DNA of 64,000 nucleotides. It comes from Lichenicola cladoniae. Lineage in GTDB: Bacteria; Pseudomonadota; Alphaproteobacteria; Acetobacterales; Acetobacteraceae. Within the stretch, counting starts at the first letter, position 1; each line of letters begins with the position of its first letter. Of the stretch, positions 52,951 to 61,740 are shown piece after piece. Where the stretch lies: the NCBI RefSeq assembly GCF_013201075.1, contig NZ_CP053708.1, positions 177,001-241,000 on the forward strand, read 5' to 3'. The position numbers and the translations under genes were made by a program. The notes beneath the pieces were generated by a model. The model was not told where the DNA came from. It saw only the letters and a list, made by a program, of their open reading frames with translations, and searched no databases.

Positions 52951-55779
52951 ATGATGATCGGTCGCAGCACCAGGCTATTCCTTGTCTATTCCGCGTGCCT
53001 TGGTGCGTTTTCAGTGGCGGCCATGCCTCTTCATGCGCAGACGAGTCCCGCTCCGGGCGCCGCCGTATCGGCAACGAGCGCAGCCGTTGCGGCCGGCGCG
53101 GGAACCAGCGAGCAGATCCTGGTAACCGGATCGAGTCTTCGCACGACCAACTCGACCAGCCCCAATCCCGTCACCATCGTGACGGCGAAGGACATCCAGA
53201 AGACCACGGCCGTCACCATCTCCGACTATCTGTCGCGCCTGCCATCGATCGGATCCAGTAGCGTTGGCAACACGACCACGAATGGCGGCGACGGATTGTC
53301 GTGCGCCGACATCCGTAACCTGGGCTCGGCCCGCACGCTGATCCTGATCGACGGCAAGCGCGAAGTGCAGACCGGCGGGTTCGGATTCTCCTGCGTCGAC
53401 ATCAACTCGATCCCGGTCTCGATGGTCGACAGCATCGAGATCCTGAAGGATGGCGGTTCGGCGCTCTACGGTGCCGACGCGGTCGCCGGCGTCATCAACA
53501 TCAAGCTCAAGCACAATTATGCCGGCACCAACTTCTATGTGAAGGGTGGCCTGACGGACGCGGGCGATGCAAGAAGCGCCCTGATCAGCGGCGTCCACGG
53601 CTTCGACTTCGACCATGGCCGTGGCAACGTCACGCTTGGCGGTCAGTACATGACGCAGGGGCCGGTCTATCAGGCCGACCGGTCCTGGGCGGGCCCGGTA
53701 CAGGTCAGCAACCCGGCCAGCGGTACGCCGCTCTATGGCTCCGGCGTTCCCGAAGCGTCGCGCTTCTTTGTTGGTGACCAGGATCTGATCGCCAGGAACG
53801 GTAGCGTCTCGAACTTTACGGACGCCGACCGCTACGACTACTCGAAGGACCAGCAGCTCACCAACTATGTGCAGACCGGGTCGTTCAACGGCAACGCACA
53901 CTACACCATCAACGATCATTTCAATCTGTATACGCGCGCCCTCTACACCCACAAATCAACCGCCGAGCAACTGGCGCCAAGTCCGGCGACCGGCAGCTCG
54001 TATCCTTCGACGCTGCCGACCTCTTTTGTTTTCCCGGCCGGAAATCCCTACAATCCGTTCGGACAGGATGCCGACATCTATCGGCGTTTCGTCGAGTTCG
54101 GTAATCGCGGCTACTCGCAGGGCACCGACACGTACCAGATCAACGGCGGCCTGAACGGCACGATCGTCGGGAACTGGTCGTACGACGTGTCGGGCGCATA
54201 CGGAAAATCCACCTCGACGATCAACACCTCCGGCAGCACCAACTACCGCAAGCTGGAGCAGGAGCTCGGGGCGCGACAGGTCGATCCGTCCGATCCGAAC
54301 AGCGCGGTCGTGTATGACCCCTCCTACTGCACGAACAGCCCGGGCTGCGTACTGGTCAATCCGCTCGGCAAATGGCCGACGAATGCCGTGGATTATGCAC
54401 GCTTCACCCAGCACGACCGGTCCGCGTATCAGCTTCGCGACTTCAACCTGCGGATCAAGAACGACGATCTGGCCCGGCTGCCCTGGCGTGGCGGTGGCGA
54501 CGTGGGCATCAGCTTCGGCGCCGAGCATCGCGGCGAGTCCGGCTCCTACCAGGTCGATCCGATCGTGGGCTCCGGCGACAGTGGCGGTGGCGTCGCCTCC
54601 GACCCGACCACCGGCGCCTTCAACGCGACCGAGGCGTTCATCGAGGGCAATTTTCCGCTGCTGCACGACATGCCATTCGCCCGTGACCTGTCGGTCGATC
54701 TGCAGGGCCGGTTTTCCCACTACAACACGTTCGGCAACACGAAGAACTGGAAGGCCAGCATCAACTGGGCTCCGGTTCGCGACATCCGTTTCCGTGGTAC
54801 CATGAGCACGGGATTCCGGCAGCCGAACGTGAACGAGCTGTTCGGTGCGCAGAACGTTTCATACAACTCCGCCAACGACCCGTGTATCCAGTCCGGCACC
54901 TATGGCGCGAAATCGGCTGCCGTGATCGGCAAATGCGTCAGCCAGGGCATCAATCCGGCGACGTTCCAGGCCGCTAATTCCGGCCAGGTGCCGACGACGG
55001 CCGGCGGCAATCCGAGCTTGCAGCCGGAGACATCGCGTACCTATACGTTCGGCACGGTGCTGACACCGCGCTGGGCGCCGCATCTGACCGCATCGATCGA
55101 CTACTGGCACACGTCCATCGAGAACCTGATCAGCAGCGTCTCGAGCCAATACATCCTGGACCAGTGCTATACCGGTTCAAACCCAACCTATTGCAGCGCG
55201 ATCTCGCGCAACGGCCTCGACCAGATCTCGTCCGTGAAGTCTCTGGAAGCTAATCTCGGCGGTCTCAGGACCAACGGCATCGACTTCAACCTAGACTACA
55301 TGGTGCGTCTCGGCCGTCATGACACGCTGACATTGTCCAACCAGTATCAGCAGCTGATCGGCTACGTGATGCAGAACGTAGCTGGCGGAGCCTGGAACAA
55401 TTATGCAGGGCGCCTGGTCTATACCAATGGCGGAAATTATCCGTACGCGATCCCGCGGGTGCGCGACTATGTGAGCGGCACCTGGACCCACGGCCACTTC
55501 AGTGCCACCTACATGATGCGCTATATCGGCGGTATGGTCCTGAACAACGGCTCGTCGGACCTGGTCAAGGGCCAGAACGGCAGATACCAGGTTGCCGGGA
55601 TTTACTACCATGACGTGGCGCTCGGCTACACGATCGGCCGTTGGAACTTGCAGGCCAACGTCAACAACCTGTTCGACAAGAACGCGCCCTTCGTGCCCGA
55701 CGCAGGCTTCAATACGGGAGCCGGGATCTACGACGTGGTCGGCCGGACGATCTTCATGTCGGCGGGGGTCACCTTCTGA
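52951..55779 (+). CDS. TonB-dependent outer-membrane receptor
   Basis: Outer-membrane active-transport receptor of 942 residues. Signal peptide to about residue 30 (cleavage near LHAQ-TS), a short Ala-rich linker, then the plug domain: EQILVTGSSLRTTNS, VTIVTAKDIQKTTAVTISD, RTLILIDGKREV, IEILKDGGSALYGADAVAGV. The C-terminal barrel ends in aromatic-rich strands and terminates GRTIFMSAGVTF, with the final Phe expected of a barrel protein. It lacks the SusC N-terminal extension. The ATG at 52951 follows AAAGG. Next to glycosidases and peptidases it probably imports (glyco)peptides or oligosaccharides. The GH35-like gene starts at its stop codon (TGATG). Confidence 0.92.
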   Translation: MMIGRSTRLFLVYSACLGAFSVAAMPLHAQTSPAPGAAVSATSAAVAAGAGTSEQILVTGSSLRTTNSTSPNPVTIVTAKDIQKTTAVTISDYLSRLPSIGSSSVGNTTTNGGDGLSCADIRNLGSARTLILIDGKREVQTGGFGFSCVDINSIPVSMVDSIEILKDGGSALYGADAVAGVINIKLKHNYAGTNFYVKGGLTDAGDARSALISGVHGFDFDHGRGNVTLGGQYMTQGPVYQADRSWAGPVQVSNPASGTPLYGSGVPEASRFFVGDQDLIARNGSVSNFTDADRYDYSKDQQLTNYVQTGSFNGNAHYTINDHFNLYTRALYTHKSTAEQLAPSPATGSSYPSTLPTSFVFPAGNPYNPFGQDADIYRRFVEFGNRGYSQGTDTYQINGGLNGTIVGNWSYDVSGAYGKSTSTINTSGSTNYRKLEQELGARQVDPSDPNSAVVYDPSYCTNSPGCVLVNPLGKWPTNAVDYARFTQHDRSAYQLRDFNLRIKNDDLARLPWRGGGDVGISFGAEHRGESGSYQVDPIVGSGDSGGGVASDPTTGAFNATEAFIEGNFPLLHDMPFARDLSVDLQGRFSHYNTFGNTKNWKASINWAPVRDIRFRGTMSTGFRQPNVNELFGAQNVSYNSANDPCIQSGTYGAKSAAVIGKCVSQGINPATFQAANSGQVPTTAGGNPSLQPETSRTYTFGTVLTPRWAPHLTASIDYWHTSIENLISSVSSQYILDQCYTGSNPTYCSAISRNGLDQISSVKSLEANLGGLRTNGIDFNLDYMVRLGRHDTLTLSNQYQQLIGYVMQNVAGGAWNNYAGRLVYTNGGNYPYAIPRVRDYVSGTWTHGHFSATYMMRYIGGMVLNNGSSDLVKGQNGRYQVAGIYYHDVALGYTIGRWNLQANVNNLFDKNAPFVPDAGFNTGAGIYDVVGRTIFMSAGVTF

Positions 55780-57359
55780 TGCCACGCCGGCTCGGTGTCG
55801 CGGCGGCGCTGGCTTTGGCCTTGGCGAGCAGCACGGCGATGGCTGCCGACCCGATGCCGCGGATCGTTCACCAGGGCGGCCACTTCGAGCTTCAGGTCGA
55901 CGGCCAGCCCTACTTCGTCCTCGCCGGCCAGATGCATAATTCCAGTGCCTGGCCGGGCCGCATGCCGGCGGTGTGGGACGCGCTGTCGGCGATCGGCGCC
56001 AACACGCTCGAGGCGCCGGTCTATTGGGAAACGATGGAGCCGACGCCGGGCAAGTTCGACTTCTCCGAGGTCGACATGCTGCTGGACCAGGCGCGCGCGC
56101 ATCATGTGCGCCTGGTGCTGCTGTGGTTCGGCACCTGGAAGAATGGCGGCATGCATTATGCGCCCGAGTGGATACGGCGCGATACCGTGCGCTATCCGCG
56201 GCTGCTGACCGCGGAGGGCCAGCAGGTCGATGGATTGTCACCGTTCGGTATTGAAACCCTGGCCCGGGACAAGCAGGCTTTTGCCGCGCTGATGGCGCAC
56301 CTGAAGCAGGCGGATGCGCTGCATCACACGGTGATCATGATGCAGGTCGAGAATGAATCCGGCTTGTTCGGCACGGTGCGCGATCACGGCGCAGCGGCGG
56401 ATGCGGCCTTCGCGGCGGCCGTTCCGGAGGCCGTTCTGCACGCGACCGGGCGGCAGGGCGGCAACTGGCGCGCAGCATTCGGCTCGGATGCCGAGGAGGC
56501 ATTCAGCGCCTACGCAGTCTCGCATTACGTCGACGCGATCGCCGAAGCCGGCAAGGCGGTCTATCCGCTGCCGCTCTACACCAATGCCTGGATGCGCTAT
56601 CGCGGCCTGACCCAGCCCGGCACCGAGTATCCGAGCGGCGGTCCGAGCTGGACAATGCTGCCGATCTGGAAGCAGCAGACACCGGCGCTCGATGCGATCG
56701 GCTCCGACGTCTATACCGACACCTTTGCCGAGTTCCGCAAGGGCGTTCTCCCGTATGGCCGCGCCGACAATCCGCCCTGGGTCTCGGAAAGCGGCTTCAC
56801 CGCACCGACGTCGCGCTGGGTATTCGACGTTCTGGCACGCGGCGGTATCGGCTGTTCCCAGTTCGGTATCGACGGGGATGCGGACGAACCCGGCCGTGCG
56901 GCGGCCGTGCAGGCGCATGGCGACAATAACCGCCTGCTGGCACCGGTTGCCTCTACCCTGGCTGCCGCCGCCTACGAGGGGCGCATCGCCGCCTTCGTGC
57001 AGGAGCCGGGCGCGATGTCGCCGCAGCAGACGCTCGGCAATTGGGCCGTAACGGTATCCTTCGGTGCGGTCTGGGGTCATCCCAGCCCGACGACGGCACC
57101 GCAATCCGGCACGCCGCTTGGGCGGGCGCTGGTGGTCCGGCTCGATCCGGCGCATTTCCTGGTGCTCGGGATGGGTGCGCGGGTGGAGTTCGCCTCGACG
57201 CTTCACGATGGCGGCGTGCATGAGATGCTGCGTGCCGAGGAGGGCCGGATGACACCGTCCGGCTGGACCACGACGCGGATCCTGAACGGCGACGAAACCG
57301 ATTATGGCCTCGATCTCCCGGTGCATGGCGACATGCTGCGCGTCGAGGTGACCCCATGA
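55779..57359 (+). CDS. GH35-like beta-galactosidase, exported
   Basis: Exported glycosidase of 526 residues with a Sec signal (RRLGVAAALALALASSTAMA). The TIM-barrel contains FVLAGQMHNSSAWP, ANTLEAPVYWETMEPTPGKFDF and the acid/base region MMQVENESG (E193). The likely nucleophile is E337 in PPWVSESGF. A C-terminal beta domain (about 390-526) resembles the DUF5597 tail found on such enzymes. Expected activity is on beta-galactosides, e.g. galactan side chains of plant glycoproteins. It starts on the receptor's stop codon, so translation is coupled. Exact specificity is not proven. Confidence 0.85.
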   Translation: MPRRLGVAAALALALASSTAMAADPMPRIVHQGGHFELQVDGQPYFVLAGQMHNSSAWPGRMPAVWDALSAIGANTLEAPVYWETMEPTPGKFDFSEVDMLLDQARAHHVRLVLLWFGTWKNGGMHYAPEWIRRDTVRYPRLLTAEGQQVDGLSPFGIETLARDKQAFAALMAHLKQADALHHTVIMMQVENESGLFGTVRDHGAAADAAFAAAVPEAVLHATGRQGGNWRAAFGSDAEEAFSAYAVSHYVDAIAEAGKAVYPLPLYTNAWMRYRGLTQPGTEYPSGGPSWTMLPIWKQQTPALDAIGSDVYTDTFAEFRKGVLPYGRADNPPWVSESGFTAPTSRWVFDVLARGGIGCSQFGIDGDADEPGRAAAVQAHGDNNRLLAPVASTLAAAAYEGRIAAFVQEPGAMSPQQTLGNWAVTVSFGAVWGHPSPTTAPQSGTPLGRALVVRLDPAHFLVLGMGARVEFASTLHDGGVHEMLRAEEGRMTPSGWTTTRILNGDETDYGLDLPVHGDMLRVEVTP

Positions 57360-57380
57360 CCTGCCGGAGTGCATGACTGC

Positions 57381-59243
57381 ATGATACCGTTCCTCCGCCT
57401 CCGGCCGCGCAGGCGTTCCACATCGCAGCATTCCCAGTCGCGCATCCTGGGGCTGCGCGCCCTGTTGCTCGCAGGCGGCGCTGCGCTGTCACCGCTGGCC
57501 GGGCATGCCGGCGTCGCGGCGACGACCAGCACAAGTGCCACCGCCTTGTCGCGCATCATCAGCGACTACGATGCCTATTCCGACATTCTCGATCCGGTCA
57601 CTGCCGGGCAGCGCGGCGACCGGGCGGCTGCGATCCTATGGCCCGACGACTCACCGGCGGCGGTGACGCGGCATCACGCCACGCTGCAGGCGCTGCAGAC
57701 CCGGTTGCGGGCGATCCCGCGCGCGTCGCTGACCGGCGAGGCGGCCCTGAACGACGACCTGCTGTCCTGGCAGATGGCGCTCGATCTCGACGGGCACCGG
57801 TTCGACGAGGAGCGCATCCCGTTCACAGCCGACGAGGGTTTCTTCCAGACCCCGAACTATGCCGCCGACGGCACCATCATTCGCGACGAGGCCGATGCCC
57901 AGGCCTGGCTGGAGCGCCTGCGTCGCCTGCCCGCCTATGACGACATCGAGATCGCCAACATGCAGCGCGGCATCCGCACCGGCTTCGTGCAGCCGCATCT
58001 GATCGCCGTGAAAATCGCCGCGGTGACTGCGACACAGGCGGCACTGCCTGCCGAACAGAGCCCGCTGCTCAAGCCGTTCGCGACACTGCCGGCATCGTTT
58101 TCCGCCGACCGGCAGCAGGCGCTGCGGCAGGAGGCGCTCGACATCGTTCGCACCCGGATCAAGCCGATGGAGCGGAAGGTCGCGGACTTCTTCAAGACCA
58201 GCTACGTGCCGGCCAGCCGCGCCACGCTCGGGGCCTCCAGCTTGCCGGACGGACGCGCCTATTACGAATATCGCGTCCGTCACGAGACCACCACCGACAT
58301 GACGCCGGACCAGGTGTTCGCGCTCGGGCAATCCGAGATCGCGCGCATTCGCAAGGCGATGGACGCGCAGATCGCCCAGACCGGCTTCAAGGGCGACTTC
58401 AAGGCGTTCCAGGAACACCTGCGCACCGATCCGGAATTCTACGTCACCACCCGTACGGCATTGCTGGAAAAGGCGAGCCGGCTGGCCAAGCGCGTCGACG
58501 ACCAGTTGCCGCGCTTCATCGGCAAGCTGCCGCGCCTGACCTACGGCGTGCGCCAGGTGCCCGAGGCCATCGAGGAGAACTACACCACCGGTCGCTACAA
58601 TCCAGGCAGTCCGGAGCTGGGCATCGCCGGTGGGCTGATGATCAACACCTCGCACCTGGACCAGCGGCCGCTGTTCGAGCTGCCGACGCTGGTCGCGCAT
58701 GAAGGGGTGCCTGGGCACCATATCCAGATCGCGCTGGCGCAGGAGATGACCGACCTGCCGACCTTCCGCCGCAACTCCAACATCACGGCGTACGTCGAGG
58801 GGTGGGCGCTCTATTCCGAGCAGATGGTGTCCGAGATGGGGCTGTACGACACGCCATATATCCGGTTCGGCATGCTCTCGATGGAGATGTGGCGTGCCTG
58901 CCGCCTGGTCATGGATGTCGGCATCCACTGGAAGGGCTGGACGCGCGACCAGGCGATGGCGTGCCTGCGCGACAACACCGCACTCGCCGACAAGAACATG
59001 CAGAACGAGACCGACCGCTACATCGCCTGGCCGGGACAGGCGCTCGGCTACAAGATCGGCGAGCTGCGGATCATGGCGTTGCGCCATCGTGCGGAAGCGG
59101 CGCTGGGCGACCGGTTCGACATCCGCCATTTCCACGACGTGGTGCTGGACGAGGGCGCGATGCCGCTGTCGCTGCTGGAGCAGCGGGTCGATGCGTGGAT
59201 CCATGCGCAACAGCAGGCCGTGCCGGCACCGGCCGCGCACTGA
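57381..59243 (+). CDS. DUF885-family metallopeptidase, exported
   Basis: Protein of 620 residues in the DUF885 carboxypeptidase-like family. The N-terminus is basic followed by LGLRALLLAGGAALSPLAG, a signal peptide. The gluzincin-type zinc motif HEGVPGHH (residues about 441-448) is intact, and a downstream Glu in YVEGWALYSEQMV is the third ligand. RYNPGSPELGIAGG and YIAWPGQALGYKIGELRI are family hallmarks. The likely role is periplasmic cleavage of peptides released from a glycoprotein. The ATG at 57381 is preferred to an in-frame GTG at 57369. Two bases separate it from the next gene. Confidence 0.88.
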   Translation: MIPFLRLRPRRRSTSQHSQSRILGLRALLLAGGAALSPLAGHAGVAATTSTSATALSRIISDYDAYSDILDPVTAGQRGDRAAAILWPDDSPAAVTRHHATLQALQTRLRAIPRASLTGEAALNDDLLSWQMALDLDGHRFDEERIPFTADEGFFQTPNYAADGTIIRDEADAQAWLERLRRLPAYDDIEIANMQRGIRTGFVQPHLIAVKIAAVTATQAALPAEQSPLLKPFATLPASFSADRQQALRQEALDIVRTRIKPMERKVADFFKTSYVPASRATLGASSLPDGRAYYEYRVRHETTTDMTPDQVFALGQSEIARIRKAMDAQIAQTGFKGDFKAFQEHLRTDPEFYVTTRTALLEKASRLAKRVDDQLPRFIGKLPRLTYGVRQVPEAIEENYTTGRYNPGSPELGIAGGLMINTSHLDQRPLFELPTLVAHEGVPGHHIQIALAQEMTDLPTFRRNSNITAYVEGWALYSEQMVSEMGLYDTPYIRFGMLSMEMWRACRLVMDVGIHWKGWTRDQAMACLRDNTALADKNMQNETDRYIAWPGQALGYKIGELRIMALRHRAEAALGDRFDIRHFHDVVLDEGAMPLSLLEQRVDAWIHAQQQAVPAPAAH

Positions 59244-59245
59244 CG

Positions 59246-61630
59246 ATGCATCGGCGCAGCTTCCTGGCCGGAGGCGTCGCCGGTTCGTCTCTCGGCGTGT
59301 TGGCGGCGCGGGCGACACCCCGGTCCGGCACGAGCCCGGCAGGGTGGCCCACCTTTACTGCCGATGAAGTGGCGGGGCTGCAGCCGCTGGCGCAGTTCCA
59401 GGCGAAGGGCGGGCTCTGGAGCGTCTATGAGCGGCGGGACGGGCAGGTGGGCACGCTGTGGTTCGTATCGCCGGACCGGCGCATGCTCGGCCTGCCGCGC
59501 CGGCTTGAGGCCTGCGGCGCCGGCGACACGACGTTCTATGCCGGGCTCGATTTCGAGACTGTCGCACTGTCGGGACCGGACCTGCTGGCCGACCATCTGC
59601 TGGTGCACGGCGACGATCCGGACCCCGAGGCGGTCAGGCTGATCGCCCCGCCGGTCGCGAGCCGGCCTGTTGCGGCGGACCAGGGCCCGCGCCTGCTCTG
59701 GACGTTCTTTCTCGGCACACGGCAGGGCAGCGACACCATGCCGGTGACGCCGGCCGGCAGCACCCGCAACTGGCACGTCGACCAGGCCGTGCCGGGACTG
59801 ACCAACAATGCGCCGATGGTCGCGCGCCGTCTGGAAGGGCTGCTCGGCGGCTGGATGCCGGCGCTGGTGAAGGTGCTGCCGATCGATGCGCACCGGTTCT
59901 GGGAGGTGATGCTGTTCGCCGATGTGCGTATGGGCGGTCCGCCGGTCACGCCGACGTTCCAGCGCGTGTGCCTGGTCGAGAACGGTGTCGTCACCCGGAC
60001 GCGGTTCTTCGGCAGCTATCCGGTCTTCGGGCCACCTGACGATCCCATCGCCGGGCATCCGGCCGCGTCCGTGTTCTATGCGGCGCTGCTGGCGTTCGTG
60101 CTGTCGTGGCAGGCCGACCTTGCGGGCGGCACCGACTGCACCCTGCCGGATCAGAGTTGGTCCGACATGGCCCGGCACGCCTTCGCCAGGGAGCTGATGA
60201 CGCGGCCCGGCGGGGTCTACCCGCGCTATGGCGCCGTGGACCGGGACTATGCCGGCTCGGAATACGATGGCTTCCAGGACACCTTCACCAGTTCGCTGCT
60301 GGCGAACCTGGAATGGGGCCGCTTCGGGCAGGCCCACGACGTGCTGGCCGGGTTCCTGTCCGACTTCGTGCTGGATAACGGGCTGGTGCGGATGCGCGGA
60401 ACCGAGATCGGCCAGACCGGACTTGGCCTCTCGCTGATCGCGCGCTACGGCCTGTTGACCGGGGACATGCAGACGCTGCGCCGGTTTCGTGTGCGGATCG
60501 CGGCAATGGCGGGCATGCTGACGACGCTGCACGACCGTAGCCTGGCGCTCCCTGGTCGAGATCCCGGCTACGGGTTGCTGTCTGGATGGAGCGAGAGCGA
60601 CTCCTGCCTGTTCGCGGATCCGTCGGTGTGGTGGAAGCCGTATTTCGGCAACAGCGCCCTCGCCGCACGCGGCCTTGCCGACCTCGGTGCGCTATGGCCG
60701 CGGATCGATTCGTCCGGCGCCGCAACCGGGGCGGCGTGGGTGTCGCGATCGGCCGTACTGGTCCGCCAGCTCGATACGACGCTGCGCCGGTCGGTCCGTT
60801 ACGACCTGGACCCGCCCTACGTGCCGATCCTGCCGGGCCGTTCGGAGACCTTCCGTGAGTCGCTGACCCGGCGCACCCCGAGCGAGCAGCAATGGGCGCA
60901 CCGGGTCTATGCCGAGCTGCTGCAAGCCGGGGTGCTGGCGCCGGACCTGGAGAACCTGGTCATCGATGCCATGCGTGGCCACGGAGCGACCTCGGTCGGC
61001 GTGGTGGCAAATATCGGGCCGCCGGATGCGCAGTCCCGGGACCTGCTCGGGTTCATCTCGTACGGCTATGCTCGCGCGCTGCTGCGCCAGGACCGCATCC
61101 CCGAATACCTGTTGTTCCTGTATGCGCACCGTCATCATCTGCATACGCCGGGCAGCTGGACCGCCGCCGAGGTCGCGGGGCTGAAGGGCGACCTGCCGCT
61201 GTTCTGCATGCCGGCGCAGCTGACCATTCCGATCCTGCTGCGCTGGATGCTGGTCTGCGAGGACGAGACCGAGGAGATGCTGCATCTGGGCCGCGCCCTG
61301 CCGCGGGACTGGGTCATGTCGCCGGCCGGGGTCTCCATCGTCGGTGCGGCGACCCGCTGGGGCCCGGTCGATTTCGCGCTACGCACCGATCCGGTCGGGC
61401 AAGCGATGCGGGCGGACATTCTGCTGCCACCGAACGCGCGCTGTCTCGTCCGGCTGGTGCTGCGGCACGACAAGGCGCTGGGCGTCCGCGGGCTGGATGT
61501 CGTCGGAGCCGTGGCGACCCCGGTCGTTGCCGCGCCTGGAGGGACGCGGGATGGAAGCGTCATCATGCTGCGCGGCGATTCCGGCAACTCCGGCCGCATC
61601 CAGGTTTCGGCGCGCTTGTATCGGCTCTAG
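59246..61630 (+). CDS. Unrecognised Tat-exported protein, probable (alpha/alpha)6-barrel enzyme
   Basis: A 794-residue protein beginning MHRRSFLAGGVAGSSLGVLA, a twin-arginine signal. No named family is recognised with confidence. An N-terminal beta-rich part (to about 260) precedes a helical region with YDGFQDTFTSSLLANLEWG, LSGWSESDSCLFADPSVWWK, FRESLTRRTPSEQQWAHRVYAELL and LPLFCMPAQLTIPILLRWML, the Trp/Glu/Asp-rich look of six-hairpin glycosidases. The C-terminal 120 residues are beta-rich. It ends the receptor-GH35-peptidase operon, starting 2 bases after the peptidase gene. It may be a glycoside hydrolase acting on the same plant polymer; this is inference. Confidence 0.75.
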   Translation: MHRRSFLAGGVAGSSLGVLAARATPRSGTSPAGWPTFTADEVAGLQPLAQFQAKGGLWSVYERRDGQVGTLWFVSPDRRMLGLPRRLEACGAGDTTFYAGLDFETVALSGPDLLADHLLVHGDDPDPEAVRLIAPPVASRPVAADQGPRLLWTFFLGTRQGSDTMPVTPAGSTRNWHVDQAVPGLTNNAPMVARRLEGLLGGWMPALVKVLPIDAHRFWEVMLFADVRMGGPPVTPTFQRVCLVENGVVTRTRFFGSYPVFGPPDDPIAGHPAASVFYAALLAFVLSWQADLAGGTDCTLPDQSWSDMARHAFARELMTRPGGVYPRYGAVDRDYAGSEYDGFQDTFTSSLLANLEWGRFGQAHDVLAGFLSDFVLDNGLVRMRGTEIGQTGLGLSLIARYGLLTGDMQTLRRFRVRIAAMAGMLTTLHDRSLALPGRDPGYGLLSGWSESDSCLFADPSVWWKPYFGNSALAARGLADLGALWPRIDSSGAATGAAWVSRSAVLVRQLDTTLRRSVRYDLDPPYVPILPGRSETFRESLTRRTPSEQQWAHRVYAELLQAGVLAPDLENLVIDAMRGHGATSVGVVANIGPPDAQSRDLLGFISYGYARALLRQDRIPEYLLFLYAHRHHLHTPGSWTAAEVAGLKGDLPLFCMPAQLTIPILLRWMLVCEDETEEMLHLGRALPRDWVMSPAGVSIVGAATRWGPVDFALRTDPVGQAMRADILLPPNARCLVRLVLRHDKALGVRGLDVVGAVATPVVAAPGGTRDGSVIMLRGDSGNSGRIQVSARLYRL

Positions 61631-61740
61631 CCCGGCTGCGCACCGGATGGTGTCCCGGAAGTCCGGATCGGGCCGGGGCGGGCATCTGCCGTGTCCCCTC
61701 CAGGATTACAGTCCGGCTGCTCCTGCTCTAAACGATTTCC

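Noticed and set aside
57651-59318. 555-codon minus-strand frame opposite the DUF885 gene
   Set aside because: Antisense shadow of an intact zinc-peptidase gene.
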